From Ahaetulla prasina (Eukaryota > Chordata > Lepidosauria > Squamata > Colubridae), in the NCBI RefSeq assembly GCF_028640845.1, contig NC_080548.1, positions 13,691,814-13,755,813 on the forward strand: a stretch of 64,000 nucleotides of DNA. The letters are read 5' to 3'. Positions 63,532 to 64,000 of the stretch are shown here, piece after piece. Under the pieces are notes generated by a model that did no database searches, had not been told where the DNA came from, and saw only the letters and a list, made by a program, of their open reading frames with translations. Each line of letters starts with the position of its first letter. Within the stretch, counting starts at the first letter, position 1. Position numbers and translations under genes: made by a program.

Positions 63532-63834
63532 CAGAGGTGGTACTCAGCAGGTTCTGAACAACTCTGGAGAACCGGTAGCGGAAATCTTGAGTAGTTTGGA
63601 GAACCGGTAAATACCACCTCTGACTGGCCCCGCCCCCATCTGTTCTCTGCCTCCCGAGTCCCAGCTGATTGGGAGGAAATGGGGATTTGCAGTAACCTTC
63701 CCCTGGAGTAGGGAGGGACTGGAGATTTTACAGTATCCTTCTCCTGCCCAACAAACCATGCCCACCAAGCCATGCCACACCCACCAAGCCAAGCCCACAG
63801 AACCGGTAGTAAAAAAATTTGAATCCCACCACTG
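63532..63834 (-). mobile_element. hAT-like element, family A, same target
   Basis: From CAGAGGTGGTACTCAGC to GAATCCCACCACTG. It is bounded by CTTTAAAT on both sides (63524-63531 and 63835-63842), the same 8-mer that bounds its left neighbour. Two units inside. Confidence 0.9.
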
Positions 63835-63842
63835 CTTTAAAT

Positions 63843-63978
63843 CAATGTTTCTCAACTATGGAAACTTTAAAATATGTTTACTTCAACTTCCAGAATTCTT
63901 TAGACAGCATGCTGGCTGGAGAATTCTGGGAGCTGAAGTCTACATATCTTAGAAATCACCATGCTTTGAGAAACACCG
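63843..63978. mobile_element. P-related palindromic MITE, same target
   Basis: From CAATGTTTCTCAAC to TTTGAGAAACACCG, with the left flank CTTTAAAT and right flank CTATAAAT (7/8). Middle words CCAGAATTCTTTAGACAGC and GGAGAATTCTGGGAGC. Confidence 0.8.
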
Positions 63979-64000
63979 CTATAAATGATTTTCTTTGTAT

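Noticed and set aside
63154..63594. 146-codon frame as a gene
   Set aside because: It starts inside one hAT element and ends inside the next, across the TSD between them.
1..64000. CRISPR array, operon or other prokaryotic system
   Set aside because: No regularly spaced short repeats with unique spacers and no dense coding. Tandem arrays are minisatellites and microsatellites in vertebrate repeat DNA.

Overview
This is vertebrate DNA, most likely an intergenic or intronic stretch of a colubroid snake genome. The case for a snake rests on repeat content: L3/CR1-type LINE 3' ends (the 'Snake1' type) whose tails have grown into (AGAAT)n arrays, Sauria SINEs with a BovB-like 3' tail, a BovB/RTE LINE 3' end, chicken-type CR1, L2, 5'-truncated L1 copies, and a dense population of short hAT-like elements with 8-bp target-site duplications (TSDs). 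No prokaryotic, organellar or CRISPR signal is present. Almost every long open frame is a shadow of a repeat.

Layout. 1-5.5 kb: Sauria and other tRNA SINEs and nested hAT elements. 5.5-7.6 kb: a 979-bp unit repeated 2.1 times, each full copy carrying an interstitial telomeric (TTAGGG)n block and a Snake1 LINE. 7.8-9.2 kb: a nest of hAT elements whose order of insertion can be read from their TSDs. 11.6-15.7 kb: a foldback Penelope-like repeat, a CR1-type LINE and a hAT element containing a solo LTR. 15.66-17.63 kb: a second tandem duplication (982 bp) ending in a long pyrimidine tract. 18.3-21 kb: LINEs and SINEs nested inside a terminal-inverted-repeat (TIR) element. 26.2-28.1 kb: BovB, CR1 split by a recent L1 insertion, and a second solo LTR. 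30.4-34.4 kb: L1 tails, a 7SL RNA pseudogene and a third tandem duplication (1044 bp). 34.5-35.4 kb: an R4/Dong-like LINE 3' end bracketed by TAA repeats. 43.4 kb: one candidate host exon on the minus strand. 45.5-46.2 kb: a hAT element with thirteen 41-bp minisatellite units. 50.5-56.7 kb: a mariner-like element with nested SINE and CR1, a third solo LTR with a perfect 5-bp TSD, and an L2 LINE. 58.4-59.1 kb: the longest Snake1 copy. 63.1-64 kb: three different hAT families inserted one after another at the same 8-bp target.

No complete host gene was found. The only gene-like piece is a 173-bp open segment with a strong splice donor at 43384-43556 (minus), whose protein I do not recognise. 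The non-repeat stretches show nothing I can name; some may be conserved non-coding DNA, which cannot be judged from one sequence. Family names for LINEs and SINEs come from memory of published squamate repeats. The class of each hAT-like family is inferred from TIR shape and 8-bp TSDs. I label these families A-G, P and S, and two mariner-like families K and M, for internal reference only.
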